Part shown: positions 1 to 13,171 of the stretch, piece by piece | Layout of the letters: each line of letters opens with the position of its first letter | How positions within the stretch are numbered: the stretch's first letter is position 1 | Notes under the pieces: generated by a model | The model's database searches: none | Told to the model about the DNA's origin: nothing | What the model saw: only the letters and a program-made list of their open reading frames with translations | From: Batillaria attramentaria | Lineage: Eukaryota > Mollusca > Gastropoda > Batillariidae | Assembly: GCA_018292915.2 (NCBI GenBank) | Contig: JACVVK020000481.1 | Coordinates: forward strand, 392,501 to 456,500 | Length of the DNA: 64,000 nucleotides | Direction of reading: 5' to 3' | Position numbers and translations under genes: made by a program

Positions 1-864
1 CACTTGGTGAACTGTGACTTAAAGATCGGCTTTCTCGGAACTCTGACACTAAAATGTGCGATAGGCGCACGGGGGAGGGGGGGGGGGGGGGAGGGGGTAT
101 TCTTCTTGTTTATAAATCGTTTTGTCCTGGCTAAAGACTGCTCCATTTTGTCCAGTAGTTGTCAGGCAAGCACTTTCAGAAAACCCACAACAAGGAATAA
201 GCACCTTGCCCTTTCGCAAATTTATAATAATCTATAATATTCTCTACAAAAAGATCAAACCACAAAACGTAAGTTTAACAATTCAGCCGATCGTAACTTC
301 TACCACCCCCCCCCCCCAAAAAAAAAAAAAAAAAAAAAACACGTTGTCGTTGTTGTTTCAGAGCAAAATCAGAAAACGCAAACTTTCAAATATTCACCCA
401 AACGTAACCCGTACATATAAAAAAATTAAAAAGCAGAAAAGGAAAAAGGAAACAAGAAAAAAAAAACAGAAAAGAAAACAAACAACCCCACTCCCCAGCA
501 CAATAATACATTCCACATTCCAGCAAAACTCGCTCTTCCTGTGGGCAAATCAGCATCCAAATGCTTTTTGATCACTCGCCGATCTGTGGGCCCGTCCCAG
601 GAGAGTCTCCGCTAATTCGTTCTCCTGCCGATCCTCCAGAGAAATAACGCGATCGAAGTTCCTGCCGAGCCTACGCCGGGTTAGGGACGCGCAGGGCAGG
701 GCATAGCTGGGTTGGGTTGGGCTGGGTTGGGTTGGGCTATAGGCTGGGGTTGTTGTTGTGTGTGTGTGCTGTGGGACAGGAGCTCTTCAGGAGGGGGAAG
801 AGACAAAAGTTTGGATTGAGCTTCAAGCTAACAGCGGCGTCCAGGGTGTGTGCAAACAGCGGTA
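1..864. other. Intergenic, low complexity
   Basis: No gene is visible. The stretch holds a G-run near 75-95, a C-run followed by an A-run at about 306-340, an A-rich block at 415-485 and a short GGGTT/GGGCT pentanucleotide run at about 700-740. Long open frames here are lysine/proline-rich products of these tracts and are not credible proteins. Confidence 0.7.
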
Positions 865-1375
865 AGTGCAGGTATAGTTGAGGTGGTGGGTGGGTGGGTG
901 GGTGATGGATGAGGCAGGGATGAGTAGGGCTGGAGGGGGGTGTGGAGGGGGGGGGGTTGGATCTAGTGCAGGGGAGTGGGTGGGGCAGAGGGGATGGGAG
1001 TGTTGTCTTTTTGGGTCTAGTGCAATGGGGATAGGATCGGGTGGGGGTAGGGATGAGGGTGAGAGGGGTGGGTTGTTGTCTGTTTGGATCTACTTTAGCG
1101 GGGTGGGTGGGGGTAGGGTTGAGTGGATGGGTGTGTTGTCTTTTTGGATCTAGTGTAATGGGGGCGGGATCGTGTGGAGGTAGGGATGAGGGTGAGAGGG
1201 GCGGGGTGTTGTCTGTTTGCATCTACTTTAGGCGGATGGGTGGGGGCAGGGGTGAGGGGACGGATGTGTTGTCGTTTTGGATCTAGTGTAATGCGGACGG
1301 GATCGTGTAGGGGTAGGGATGAGAGTGAGAGGGGCGGGGTGTTGTCTGTTTGGATCTAGTGGAGAAGGGGGAGGG
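865..1375. repeat. G-rich minisatellite
   Basis: An imperfect tandem repeat with a period of about 130-136 bases. The landmark GGATCTAGTG (or GGTCTAGTG) recurs near 1013, 1147, 1279 and 1351. Each unit contains GGGGGTAGGGATGAGGGTGAG and TTGTTGTCTGTTTGG. The + strand is strongly G-rich, with many GGG runs, so G-quadruplex formation is plausible. Overlapping glycine/cysteine-rich frames are artefacts of the repeat. Confidence 0.75.
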
Positions 1376-1576
1376 GTGGGAGCTGCAGACCTGGCTTTGA
1401 GTGGCGGTTGTGGGTACATGCCAATAAATCATTTGACGGCATCGCCAGGGGAGGATTACCGCGGTACAAACTGGATAACGCATCATAACTACGGAAACAG
1501 TGGTTCAGGGCATGAGGCACTTACTGTATACCACACAATACTTGAGGTGAAATGTTATCATTAACAAGTGCGTTCT

Positions 1577-2910
<1,334 letters not shown>

Positions 2911-3039
2911 CACACCCCCACACACACACCCACGCACACACACCACACACACGCACGCACACACCCACACACACACCCACACACACACACCACACACACA
3001 CGCACGCACACACCCACACACACACACACACGCACGCAC

Positions 3040-3088
<49 letters not shown>

Positions 3089-3114
3089 ACACCACACCAC
3101 ACCACACACACACA
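2911..3114. repeat. AC-rich microsatellite with CCAC/ACGC variants
   Basis: About 200 bases of (AC)n interrupted regularly by CCACAC and ACGCAC. An (AAC)n run follows at about 3167-3192. Confidence 0.95.
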
Positions 3115-3529
3115 TGAACATGGACAGAGGGTCCCAGTTATCAATGGAAAGCCTGACGGAACAGACAACAACAACAACAACAACAACAACAAAGAAAAAC
3201 AAAAACTGGTAACGGCTAGCAACGGTGGAACAGAATGAAGACTTCGCACACTGCTGACCGGCCGTACCGTAGCTCGGCAGTGGTGGCCGAACTGAAATCT
3301 TGTTACGACTACAGTCGCAGCTCGGCCAGAAAAGAGTTAAACGTTCCTATTCCAAGATTACTATGCTTGACAACAGCGTGCAGGGGTCTGATGCATGAAA
3401 AGAGAATAGACTAGCCTGTGATTTAGCTCCAGTCTCAGACTCATTACTTCTTCTTCTTCTGCGGTCGATTTGACTGGTTGCGTCAGAACTGCAGCCCGGT
3501 CGCCATGACGAATATCACGGTCTTCTCCA

Positions 3530-3727
3530 GGGCCCGTATGTAGAACTCGAGGTTAATTTAACCCACGGCTACGGGCCTAACCCAGACTAGGACAAAAGAA
3601 ACCCCAAAACAAAAATTATATAAAAAAGGAAGCGAAGAAAGAAAGACAATAACCCTTCTATAACGGCATACACACTTTGCTGGAATGGACCCGCTTCCTG
3701 ATTTAAAACTAAAACAAAAAACAAAAC

Positions 3728-3783
<56 letters not shown>

Positions 3784-3861
3784 TTAACCCTAGAGCTAGT
3801 TTAGTTCGGGGTTAGACTCTTACCCGGGGCTAAACTCCCTAACCCCGACTTTTACATGCGG
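3530..3861. mobile_element. Short inverted-repeat element (family D, copy 1)
   Basis: It begins GGCCCGTATGTAGAACTCGA and ends with the inverted form TTTTACATGCGG. The interior matches a second copy at 45955-48261, including GGCTACGGGCCTAACCCAGA and CCCTAGAGCTAGTTTAGTTC. An (AC)n tract occupies 3728-3780. The terminal inverted repeats and lack of coding capacity fit a MITE; the superfamily is unknown. Confidence 0.65.
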
Positions 3862-4560
3862 TTGTGACGGCTACCCCAAAACTGCACTGACCTGTAGCTC
3901 TGCACCCTCTGGCCAAGTTTCAGAGAATCATGGGACAGGCTGATTACGTTGGGACGATAATCAGCATGCATTTGCGATGCATGTAAGGAGATTTGCGCCG
4001 GGGTATCTACAGTATGAGACCACAAAAAACAACCACAAAAGACTGAACGAAACTCAACAAATTACAAATCAGTTATGGACTTATCCCGATGATTTTATCT
4101 TAGCCCTGAGGCAACCTGCACACTGTCCCTGTGGGCCAGGGAGCACGTGATTTCTCGGCTTAGTCCCAAGACTGAATTTGTCGGAGCTTCTGAAGTTCAC
4201 TGCTATTTCCGCTTCAGTCTATCCTTAGCATTACAATTCATGCCGAAGGCAAAGAACTCTTCCAAGAACTTCGGGTCCCCAATGGATCGTTACAGAACCA
4301 CGCTGAAAGCCATTTGTAAAATGAGGGAAAGGAAAAACACTTTTTTGTAACTGTTCTAGATTTCCTTTGGCCAATTCAGGTTAGGCATCGCGAGGCATTA
4401 GAGAGAGAAATAGTGACGTGTTGCACGTGCGGTCGGACATGTTGGCCAACATCCAAACCCGCCTGCCGCTGGGACTGGCGCCGATGAGAAATGTGCAGTC
4501 TGATCAACTGAGACGTCAAAAATGAGCCAACGATTCAGAGTTTGGGAAAAGAAAAACCAA
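3862..4560. other. Intergenic, nothing recognised
   Basis: Mostly unique sequence of balanced composition. No frame shows codon-like structure with splice sites, and no repeat matches elsewhere in the window were noticed. Confidence 0.5.
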
Positions 4561-4564
4561 GCAA

Positions 4565-5011
4565 AACAGTGTGTGTGTGTGTGGGGGGGGGGGGGGGATG
4601 GAGTATGCATGGTCCCTCCGTCCTTAACTTCATAATATTTTACCCCCGTGTGTACAAATCATTCTCATCCTCTCCCTCAACCCCCCCCCCCCCCCCTCCC
4701 TTATATCCTTTGACTTTTATATCTGCTTCATCACTTTGTGGGAGTTTTGCCGTCGGGACGTGTCCTTCCCCTCCCCCCTCCCCACACACACACACACCAC
4801 CATCACCAGTATCAGCACCCCTGCTCCGTACCCATGTCCTTAACTCGCCAGCCTACCCTTCCTTTTTCTGGATCCGCCCAAAACAGGGAGATGGACAGAA
4901 TCAGAGATAAAGACAAAATGCGGACCTACGTATTCACAGACAAATCGAGAGGCAGACAGAGAGACAGACAGGCGCACATTCACAGAGACACACACTCACA
5001 GAGAGAGAGGG

Positions 5012-5097
<86 letters not shown>

Positions 5098-5297
5098 TTC
5101 AGAAAGTGACAAAGAAACACATTCACATAAAGACAGACAGACAATGATATTCAGAGAGAACCAGACTTGCATACACATTCTGATACAGAGACACATTCAG
5201 AGAGAGAGAGGGGGGGGGGGGACACATTCGGAGACAGCCAGAGACGTAGACACATACATTCACGGAGAGACGGAGACACACATTCAGAGACAGAGAG

Positions 5298-5376
<79 letters not shown>

Positions 5377-5595
5377 GAATGATATTCAGAGAGAACCAGA
5401 CACAGATACATATTCTGATACAGACAGAGACACATTCAGAGAGAGACAGACAGACAGACAGACAGAGACAGAGAGAGACAGAGAAACACATTCACAGAGA
5501 GCCAGAGACGTTAGATAGACGGAGACACACATTCAGAGACACAGAGAGACACACACATTCGGAGAGTGATAGACAGAGACACACACTCAAAGAGA
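4565..5595. repeat. Simple-repeat block (GT, GA, GACA, AC)
   Basis: A GT/G run at 4569-4598 and C-runs near 4680 lead into (GA)n at 5004-5058, (GACA)n at 5058-5097 and (AC)n at 5299-5372. The sequence between them is built of a degenerate GACACATTCAGAGAGA-like unit. Open frames on both strands are products of these repeats. Confidence 0.9.
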
Positions 5596-5599
5596 GGGG

Positions 5600-6437
5600 C
5601 CTGCTTTTAACTAGATTAAACAGATCCAGTGACAAAGACGAGACAGTAGCAACGTCAGGCTATAGCATCGTGACGTGTGGGATTACGATTTTACTGCACA
5701 TGGTGTACCAGTATCCTGTATACAACGCACCACTCCAGTCGAGCGGTCGATCGAAGTTCCAGTCTTTCCGTTAGACTTGCACTATAAACGGATTGTCTAA
5801 AACGTCTCATCGCTAACCAATCTGTGACACGTTATACCTCCTCCAAGGGAGGACAAATACCGCCTAGCGCATCTTCCTGAAAAACTCTTCCCGAAAAGAA
5901 AAATAAGTCTGCTTTGTTGAAAAGAAAGGAGGTTATAAAATAGATCAAAGGCCTGAAAATGAATCAGGAAATTGCACGGAACGAAATGGCAGTTCTTGGT
6001 GATGGATGAGACGTCTTTTCAATGCACAGAAACTGTCGTTTGGCGGTTCGCGTGATCTCGCGTTTATGTCAGCTGAAAAAAAGTATGTGAGCCTTTTTTC
6101 TTTTCCATCATTTTAAAATTCATAAATATATGTGATGGGTTCCAATAAAAGTGAAACAAAAGGGGATTTCGAGCATAATGGAGTTATTGTATCAACGAAA
6201 TAAAAAGTATTAAAAATTATTTCCGCAGCACGGTGTAGGCCTTAGACATATATGTTGGAATATTGCTGTTGAAACGCGGCCATTGACAAAATGGCTCACG
6301 TAAGTGTGGGATGGGAATCAGGTTAGTACGGCGTAGTTGTAGTTCATGATCTTTTTCGCACGCTTATAAGCTATATATAAGTTATACTTCACAGAAGTTG
6401 TTAGACCTAAAAGTGGAAAAAAAAATCTCAAAATTGC
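5600..6437. other. Intergenic, nothing recognised
   Basis: AT-leaning unique sequence. No convincing coding frame, RNA gene or repeat boundary was found. Confidence 0.5.
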
Positions 6438-6562
6438 TAAAATTTCGAATCCCGGCAGGGGCCAAATATTTCTGCTGGCCTTTTTCTCGTTGCCCCGTCT
6501 TTACCAATCACCCATATGCGGTGGAAAAGGACGTTAAACACCTACACACCCCATCACCTGTA
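6438..6562 (+). mobile_element. SINE family B fragment
   Basis: It contains the B-box-like TTTCGAATCCCGGCAGGGGC and then the family body GGCCAAATATTT, CTGGCC(T)nCTCGTTGCCCCGTCTTT and GTGGAAAAGGACGTTAAAC. The same body follows the complete tRNA-like head at 48847. This copy lacks the 5' part of the head. Confidence 0.75.
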
Positions 6563-7211
6563 CTAATATCTAGATTCTTCTTCGTCTAACTATGCTGTGG
6601 AAAGAGAACTATATTGCATCTCCGTACTCAGTCGCTTTATGCGACTGCGTACTCTGCGCATGCGGTCAATAAGTCAGTTCTGCGTATGTCAGTTTTAAAT
6701 GGGAGTTTATATTTCCTGCTTGTTTCAAAACCGAGTTTCCAATTTGTTTGTGTCAGACATAAACAGTTTACATTTATCTTAGAGTGTTTTTTTTTGTTTT
6801 TGTTTTTTTAAAGACAGTTCGTATACATCTTGCATATCAACCCAAAACGCATCATCTCACAAAACGTAGATTTCCTCTGGGTACATCAAACAATTTCTCG
6901 CGTTCGTAACTCGACCTTTTGATAAATGATTTACTAATCCCATTGCATTGTGGATTCTGCTCCCTTCCGCTCCCTCACCACCACCACCACCACCACCACC
7001 ACCCCCCCCCCCCCCCCCCCCCCCGCCTTAAAAAAAATAAAATAAAAACTAGGTCACTCTTATCTCTCCCGGACACTCTTATCATTGCCAAACCTTACGC
7101 CTCAGGGCTTTGGTAGTCAGTCCAGCAAGAACTGTTATACGTCTATTTGAAAGCAAGGAGACATTTTTTAAGCCCCTGGGAAAGGGTGTTATTGCGATCA
7201 GCTGCGTACTC

Positions 7212-7214
<3 letters not shown>
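6563..7214. other. Intergenic with a CCA/C-run
   Basis: No gene is recognised. A (CCA)n run passes into a C-homopolymer at about 6976-7024, followed by an A-rich stretch. Confidence 0.55.

Positions 7215-7283
<69 letters not shown>
7215..7283. repeat. (GT)n microsatellite
   Basis: About 34 uninterrupted GT units. Confidence 0.97.
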
Positions 7284-7285
<2 letters not shown>

Positions 7286-9381
7286 CTGCAAAATATCCCA
7301 TGAACGGGTGAACCAATCAACACCATTTTGGGCGTGTGTGTTCATTGTCGTGCTCCAAAGAAGCCTGTTTGTTTTGGTTAACCTTGAACACGGGTCAAGG
7401 TCACAGGGCTTTGTTCAAATGCTACGTAAAAACCAACATCAAAAGGCATCCGAAGGAAGGAAACTAAGCTCAGCTTAAGGCATGAGGAGTTGCTTCCCTT
7501 CTCACATAATTATATAGCTGGTCCTCAGTTTTTCGATCGCAAGCCACAGCGGGGGCGAGCGGGGACGAGCGGGGAGGCGGGAGGGTCCTATGAGTAACAT
7601 CATACTGGTAAGTATTTTTAGGAAAAAGTAATTAAATTCCTTCGAAATATATACATTACCCGATGGTGTCACTATGAAACGAATACCGAAGAGGGATTGG
7701 GAGAGCCGCTAGGAAAGGAAAATGTCTGGGCAGGGGGCTTTTGAGACCGCGCCGGCGTGGCCTTGCTTCTTCTTCTTTTTTTTCTTTTCTTTTTTTTTTA
7801 AATCTTTCTTTCTTTTTTTCTTGGCCTTTTTCTTTTCTCTTTTCTTTTTTTAACGCTCCCTTGTGTATCAAAGGGAGTCTGTGTAATAACCCTCCGTTTT
7901 TGTTTGTTTGTTTGTTTGTTGTTGTTGGGTTTGTTCGTTTGTTTGTTTGTTTTGGAGGGGGAGGGGAGGAAGGGGGGGGGTGAAAGAGACACAACAGACA
8001 GACAATCAGACAAAGACAGAGAGAAATAAAATGAAAAGAACTTTTATTTTAGAAAGGTGAAGGATTGGGAATGAATACACCAGTATCACACACAATGTGC
8101 TGTTGCCATATTCCGGGGTGGGGGGGGGGAGGGAGGGGGGCGGAAGTGAGAGAAGAGGGGGCTGAGTGCTGTTGCTATATCTAGAAGGGGCGGAGGGGGG
8201 TGGGGGTGGGAGGGGGCGCGAGAGAGAGACAGAGAGACGAGGAGGGGGGGGGGGGGCTGAGGGAGGTCAGGAGTGGGTGGGAGGTGTCGCAATAACAGGT
8301 CAATGAACAGACGTCTACACCCTCTTCAAGACGTCTCCACCGCAACAAATTTGCATCACGTACAGACTATGGCGTGAACAATGCCACAGACGTATTCCAC
8401 ATCGATCTAGCATGCCGTCAGTTTACATCAAATTCTCCGCCCCCCCTCCCCCCCCCCATTTGCATAATTTACAGAGGGCACTTCCCCGACAGGAAGAACT
8501 CACAGGTCGCGTACTTTGCAAAGGAGAGCGCACACACGTTGGAAGAGAAAGGGGAGAAAAAAAATCCATAGCCAAAATCGTTTAAAGAGAGATAGTGAGT
8601 TTTCTGACACTTCCCAACTTTTCGAGAGGCCGGGGACAAGGGTTTAATTTTTCAACCGTGTAGAAATAAATTGCAGGTTTTTACGTCGGCTTCGAGTTGT
8701 CCTTGTGATTGTGTTGTATGAAATATGTATTTTCGGGGAACGGATATTGAAAAATGACTCCCACAGGGATTGGAATTGCAGACGATGTGAAGGGCGATAA
8801 CTGACGGTGGATATCTGAACCTCTCTCTCTCTCTTCTCTTCTCTTCTCCTCTCTCTCTCTCTTGTTCAAATGTGACAGGCTCCCACAAATGGGGTACAAA
8901 CTTGCAAAGTATTTTTGAATTTGAATTTGCCGAGCCACTTCTTCTTTCTTTTGAGAAAATTGAAAATAAAAAGGGGGTAGGCCATGATCAATTTTAGCAA
9001 CTCTCAGATTTTTGTTTTTCACTTTTGGGTCCTTAAACAACAAATACAACTTTTGTCAGTGTTCCCGAAAGCCTTCACACCAAAGTGTCCCAGGGACCCT
9101 CTTCCAGAATTTCAGGGGGTCCTTTTGCAATTTCTGATACCTAGTAATACTTTCGGGTTTGTTTGTTTGTTTGTTTGTTTGTTTGTTTTTTCTTGGGTTT
9201 TTTTTCTCTCGTTTCTTTTCCTACCCCTCAGTGCTGCTGTCTCTCGAAGAGGGCTCACATCTTCCGTCACATCTCGACCGGTATCTTCTTTGGCCGGTCG
9301 TTGAACTTCGAGTCGAATCATCACTAGTCATCACTACTCGCGCAACTATTCTGTCGTCAGATCTGAGCAATGATTGTTCAA

Positions 9382-9452
<71 letters not shown>

Positions 9453-10127
9453 TTGAACGCCAATCAATGACATCAGACGATACTTCTAGTGCACCCACAA
9501 ACAATTCCACTTGATCGGAAAGCCCCCCGATCGTCCCTTCTCCCCGAAGAAAAAAAAAAAAAAAAAACGTCTGGCGCGAGATCTCGTGCCAGCGAACGTG
9601 ACTCCCAGAATCCTCCGCGCACAGCTCTGGATCTGGATCCGGGTAATAGTCAATGGCTCATACGAGGGAAGGGAGACAGAGACGATGAGGTCGATTAATC
9701 AAATTAAGTTTCCTGCCATGTGTAGACGCGGGGCTGCTTCTCTTTGGAAAAGACCACGAGGCTCTGTGACTTGCCTTTTTTTCTTCTCCTTTCTCTTCTT
9801 CTTTCTTTTTAGTCCTTGGGGACCTTCCTGGCGACTTTGAAAGAGAGGGCCGCTTGGTCTGTTTTCAGAGACTTACTGCGGGGCGGTGGGTGGGGCAGGA
9901 CTGTGCTGTAAGGCTGTTTAAAGATGCCTTTACGTGGCCGGAAATATTTTGGGTCGAAATGGAATATTGTGCGTCTCTTACTGCAGTTTGTGTCACTGCA
10001 GTTATTGTTGATCGTACTCAGTGTTTTGATATATCAACGTTCCAGTTTGTCCGTCTGATGTCAGTCATTGGCAGATTGCCGCATGTGTACAGAGCACAGC
10101 TTGGCTTCAATGGACAGGGGAAAAGTT
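7284..10127. other. Intergenic with many simple repeats
   Basis: No gene is recognised. Notable tracts are T/C-rich at 7765-7850, (TTTG)n at 7902-7955, G-runs at 8115-8265, (CT)n at 8820-8862, (TTTG)n at 9158-9190, (AC)n at 9385-9448 and an A-run near 9548. The remaining sequence has no splice-consistent coding frame. Confidence 0.6.
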
Positions 10128-10133
10128 TAAAAA

Positions 10134-10438
10134 ACAACAACAACAACAACAATAACAATAATAATGAGTACTGAATAGGCGCTTTACCCAATTTCATGAA
10201 TCGGCTCAAAGCGCCGCGAACTGAACCCAACACGCACACTCACGTGAATCACACGCATTCTCTCACACACTGGACATAAACACATTACAATCACGTGGTG
10301 CGAAGGGTCAGCTCAGCTATCTAAATTTCGGAATTTAGAATTGCATTTATATTTCAAATTTGGTGGGCTGAACATTTCCAAAGCAGAGGGAGAGGAAGCC
10401 GGAGTACCCGGAGAGAACCCCGGACGATCGGCCCGAAT
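10134..10438 (-). mobile_element. SINE family A, copy without intact head
   Basis: The sequence is the reverse complement of the body of the complete copy at 24352-24755. It has an (AAC/AAT)n tail at 10134-10165, then CGGCTCAAAGCGCCGCGAAC, TCACGTGGTGCGAAGGGTCA, GCTGAACATTTCCAAAGCAG and CCGGAGTACCCGGAGAGAAC. The tRNA-like head beyond 10438 is missing. Confidence 0.8.
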
Positions 10439-10461
10439 GAACAAAACGTAGATCGGCTGTT

Positions 10462-10780
10462 GGTGGGTATGATCAACTGACTGACTTACTGACTGACTGG
10501 AATACTGACGGACTGACGGACTGACTTACTGACTGACATACCGACTGAAATACTGAAAGACTGACGGATTGACTGACACTTAATTGCTGGTCAAACTTAG
10601 ATTTATACTAGAGAGAGAAAGAAATACACTGTCAAGTTCACTGACTGACTGACTGGCTGACTGTCTGACTGATTGACTGAGAGCTTAACTGTCTAGCTTA
10701 CTGATCAGTAGTAGATGTATATCAGGAAGGAAGAAACCGGTTAGGTCGCCGACCGACTGACTGACTTATTAACTCAATTC
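10462..10780. repeat. Degenerate ACTG tetranucleotide tandem repeat
   Basis: Repeated ACTGACTG and GACTGACTTACTG units run with many substitutions through about 10470-10690, then resume at 10748-10770. Confidence 0.85.
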
Positions 10781-11093
10781 CTACAAAGTAAGTTTGAGGT
10801 TGTGCACCAGTGGCTTCGCTAACAAACAAAAAAATTCATAATTAATTTATGACTGCATGGATTTATATCTGGCATAGTCGGAGTGTTGCACTTTGATTAT
10901 ACTCGTGTTTGCTGCAGTAAGAGCCGTCAAGGAACCGTTAATCTTGCCGGAGTTTTACATACAGGGCCTAAACCGAAAAAGGGACACAACCGTGAGATAC
11001 TCATGCGTGGTACGAAATGTGTTAAAGCGGGTGAGTGAGTGAGTGAGTGAGTGTGAGTGAGATTTTGAAAGCGAGTAGGACGGTATATATATA

Positions 11094-11596
11094 TAATTCT
11101 AAATTATTTAGTCCTTTTCCGCTGAAACTTCTTGCAGAGCTTTAGGGAAGCGACGTCTGCTAGTACTGGAGACGCACCAGATTATTCTGGGGCAGCCTTT
11201 TACTTTTAGTGCTGGTTGGACGCTGCATCCCTCGTGGGTATCGCCGCATGTTCACCTGATGAGGGTCCCATTGACCCGAAACCATGGTCGTGAGCGGCTA
11301 AAATCACCAATTCATAGGGCCTTGGTTGTACCGACCATTTTCCTCCCGGTGGGAGGGGAATGGGGGCCCTATGAATGGTGAGATACTCTTAGATCTGCTA
11401 GACGTTTCAGTGGTAGGATGGTAGATTCCCCCCCCCCCCCCCTCCATTGTGGCTTGTAGCCAATATAGGGCAAGGCGGACTTGTCCAGTGGCATACAAAG
11501 CACACACATCTAGGGAGCGCTCTCAGCTTTACTTATTTCCCCTACTTTCAAACTGACCTGATTGAGCGCATGTTTTCGGCTTTAGCGACGCCTTTG

Positions 11597-11599
<3 letters not shown>
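11094..11599 (+). mobile_element. Hammerhead-bearing repeat, copy 1
   Basis: The unit runs from CTAAATTATTTAGTCC through CGACGTCTGCTAGTACTGGA, the hammerhead motif, CCTCCCGGTGGGAGGGGAAT, GCCAATATAGGGCAAGGCGG and CTGACCTGATTGAGCGCATG to GCTTTAGCGACGCC. It is non-coding. Apparent ORFs in this block are the same repeat read in several frames. The copy abuts a (TA)n tract and is mirrored by copy 2. Confidence 0.85.
11243..11298 (+). ncRNA. Type I hammerhead ribozyme, copy 1
   Basis: The conserved core is visible in order. Stem I 5' strand is GTTCAC (11250-11255), then CTGATGA (11256-11262). Stem II is GGGTC/GACCC around loop CCATT (11263-11277), then GAAA (11278-11281). Stem III is very short (A-U, C-G, C-G, loop AT; 11281-11288). 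The predicted cleavage is after C at 11289, and GTGAGC (11290-11295) returns as stem I 3' strand. An outer GCC/GGC pairing (11243-11245 with 11296-11298) extends stem I across a bulge. This copy has one U-G wobble in stem I. Minimal stem III is typical of retroelement-borne hammerheads. Confidence 0.9.

Positions 11600-11639
<40 letters not shown>
11600..11639. repeat. (TA)n tract at centre of inverted repeat
   Basis: About 19 TA units lie exactly between the oppositely oriented hammerhead-repeat copies. Confidence 0.95.
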
Positions 11640-11642
<3 letters not shown>

Positions 11643-12188
11643 AGGAACGAAGGCGTTACTAAAGCCGAAAACATGCGCTCAATCAGGTCAGTTTGAAAGT
11701 AGGGGAAGTAAGTAAAGCTGAGAGCGCTCCCTAGATCTAGGAGGTGTGTGCTTTGTATGCCATTGGACAAGTCCGCCTTGCCCTATATTGGCTACAAGCC
11801 ACAATGGGAGGAGGGGGGGGGGACCTACCATCCTACCGCTGAAACGTCTAACAGATCTAAGGGTATCTCACCATTCATAGTGCCCCCATTCCCCTCCCAC
11901 CGGGAGGAAAATGGTCGGTACGACCAAGGCCATATGAATTGGTGATTTTAGCCGCTCACGACCATGGTTTCGGGTCAATGGGACCCTCATCAGGTGAGCA
12001 TGCGGCGATACCCACGAGGGCTGCAACGTCCAACCAGCACTAAAAGGCTGCCCCAGAATAATCTGGTGCGTCTCCAGTACTAGCAGACGTCGCTACCCTA
12101 AAGCTCTGCAAGAGGTTTCAGCGGAAAAAGACTAAATAATTTAGAAGGAGCAACTGCCTAGGTGTAATGTCATGTAATTACATTTAAT
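11640..12188 (-). mobile_element. Hammerhead-bearing repeat, copy 2 (inverted)
   Basis: Reverse complement of copy 1 with few differences, so 11094-12150 forms an inverted repeat with arms of about 0.5 kb. It extends beyond copy 1 into GGAGCAACTGCCTAGGTGTA and TGTCATGTAATTACATTTAA, which represents the head of the repeat. Confidence 0.85.
11951..12006 (-). ncRNA. Type I hammerhead ribozyme, copy 2
   Basis: On the minus strand it has the same core: CTGATGA, GGGTC/GACCC stem II, GAAA, CC/GG stem III, predicted cleavage after GGTC, and GCTCAC/GTGAGC stem I fully Watson-Crick. The outer GCC/GGC pairing is retained. Confidence 0.9.
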
Positions 12189-12660
12189 ATAGAATAGGAA
12201 CGAAGGCGTTACTAAAGCCGAAAACATGCGCTCAATCAGGTCAGTTTGAAAGTAGGGGAAGTAAGTAAAGCTGAGAGCGCTCCCTAGATCTAGGAGGTGT
12301 GTGCTTTGTATGCCATTGGACAAGTCCGCCTTGCCCTATATTGGCTTCCCGGTGGGAGGGGAATGGGGGCACTATGAATGGTGAGATACCCTTAGATCTG
12401 TTAGACGTTTCAGCGGTAGGATGGTAGGTCCCCCCCCCCCTCCTCCCATTGTGGCTTGTAGCCAATATAGGGCAAGGCGGACTTGTCCAATGGCATACAA
12501 AGCACACACCTCCTAGATCTAGGGAGCGCTCTCAGCTTTACTTACTTCCCCTACTTTCAAACTGACCTGATTGAGCGCATGTTTTCGGCTTTAGTAACGC
12601 CTTCGTTCCTATTCTATATTAAATGTAATTACATGACATTACACCTAGGCAGTTGCTCCT
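12189..12660. mobile_element. Hammerhead repeat fragments, head-to-head
   Basis: At 12189-12346 the minus-oriented 3' part of the unit is present (AGAATAGGAACGAAGGCGTT to CCCTATATTGGCTT). It jumps directly to a plus-oriented partial unit starting CCCGGTGGGAGGGGAATGG at 12347 and running to the head sequence at about 12660. Neither fragment contains the hammerhead core. Confidence 0.8.
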
Positions 12661-13107
12661 TCTAAATTATTTAGTCTTTTTCCGCTGAAACCTCTTGCAG
12701 AGCTTTAGGGTAGCGACGTCTGCTAGTACTGGAGACGCACCAGATTATTCTGGGGCAGCCTTTTAGTGCTGGTTGGACGTTGCAGCCCTCGTGGGTATCG
12801 CCGCATGCTCACCTGATGAGGGTCCCATTGACCCGAAACCATGGTCGTGAGCGGCTAAAATCACCAATTCATATGGCCTTGGTCGTACCGACCATTTTCC
12901 TCCCGGTGGGAGGGGAATGGGGGCACTATGAATGGTGAGATACCCTTAGATCTGTTAGACGTTTCAGCGGTAGGATGGTAGGTCCCCCCCCCCCTCCTCC
13001 CATTGTGGCTTGTAGCCAATATAGGGCAAGGCGGACTTGTCCAATGGCATACAAAGCACACACCTCCTAGATCTAGGGAGCGCTCTCAGCTTTACTTACT
13101 TCCCCTA
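12661..13107 (+). mobile_element. Hammerhead-bearing repeat, copy 3
   Basis: A plus-oriented unit directly following the plus fragment at 12347-12660, making a head-to-tail junction. It is truncated at CTTACTTCCCCT, where a (TA)n(GT)n tract (13107-13167) replaces the end of the unit. Confidence 0.85.
12800..12855 (+). ncRNA. Type I hammerhead ribozyme, copy 3
   Basis: Core and helices are identical in layout to the other two copies: stem I GCTCAC/GTGAGC, CTGATGA, stem II GGGTC/GACCC, GAAA and a two-nucleotide stem III loop. All conserved core positions are intact. Confidence 0.9.
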
Positions 13108-13125
13108 TATATATATATATATATA

Positions 13126-13171
<46 letters not shown>

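Noticed and set aside
11304..13061. Protein-coding genes from recurring ORFs in the hammerhead array
   Set aside because: The same DNA gives different frames in each orientation, and the sequence is a structured non-coding repeat with ribozymes.
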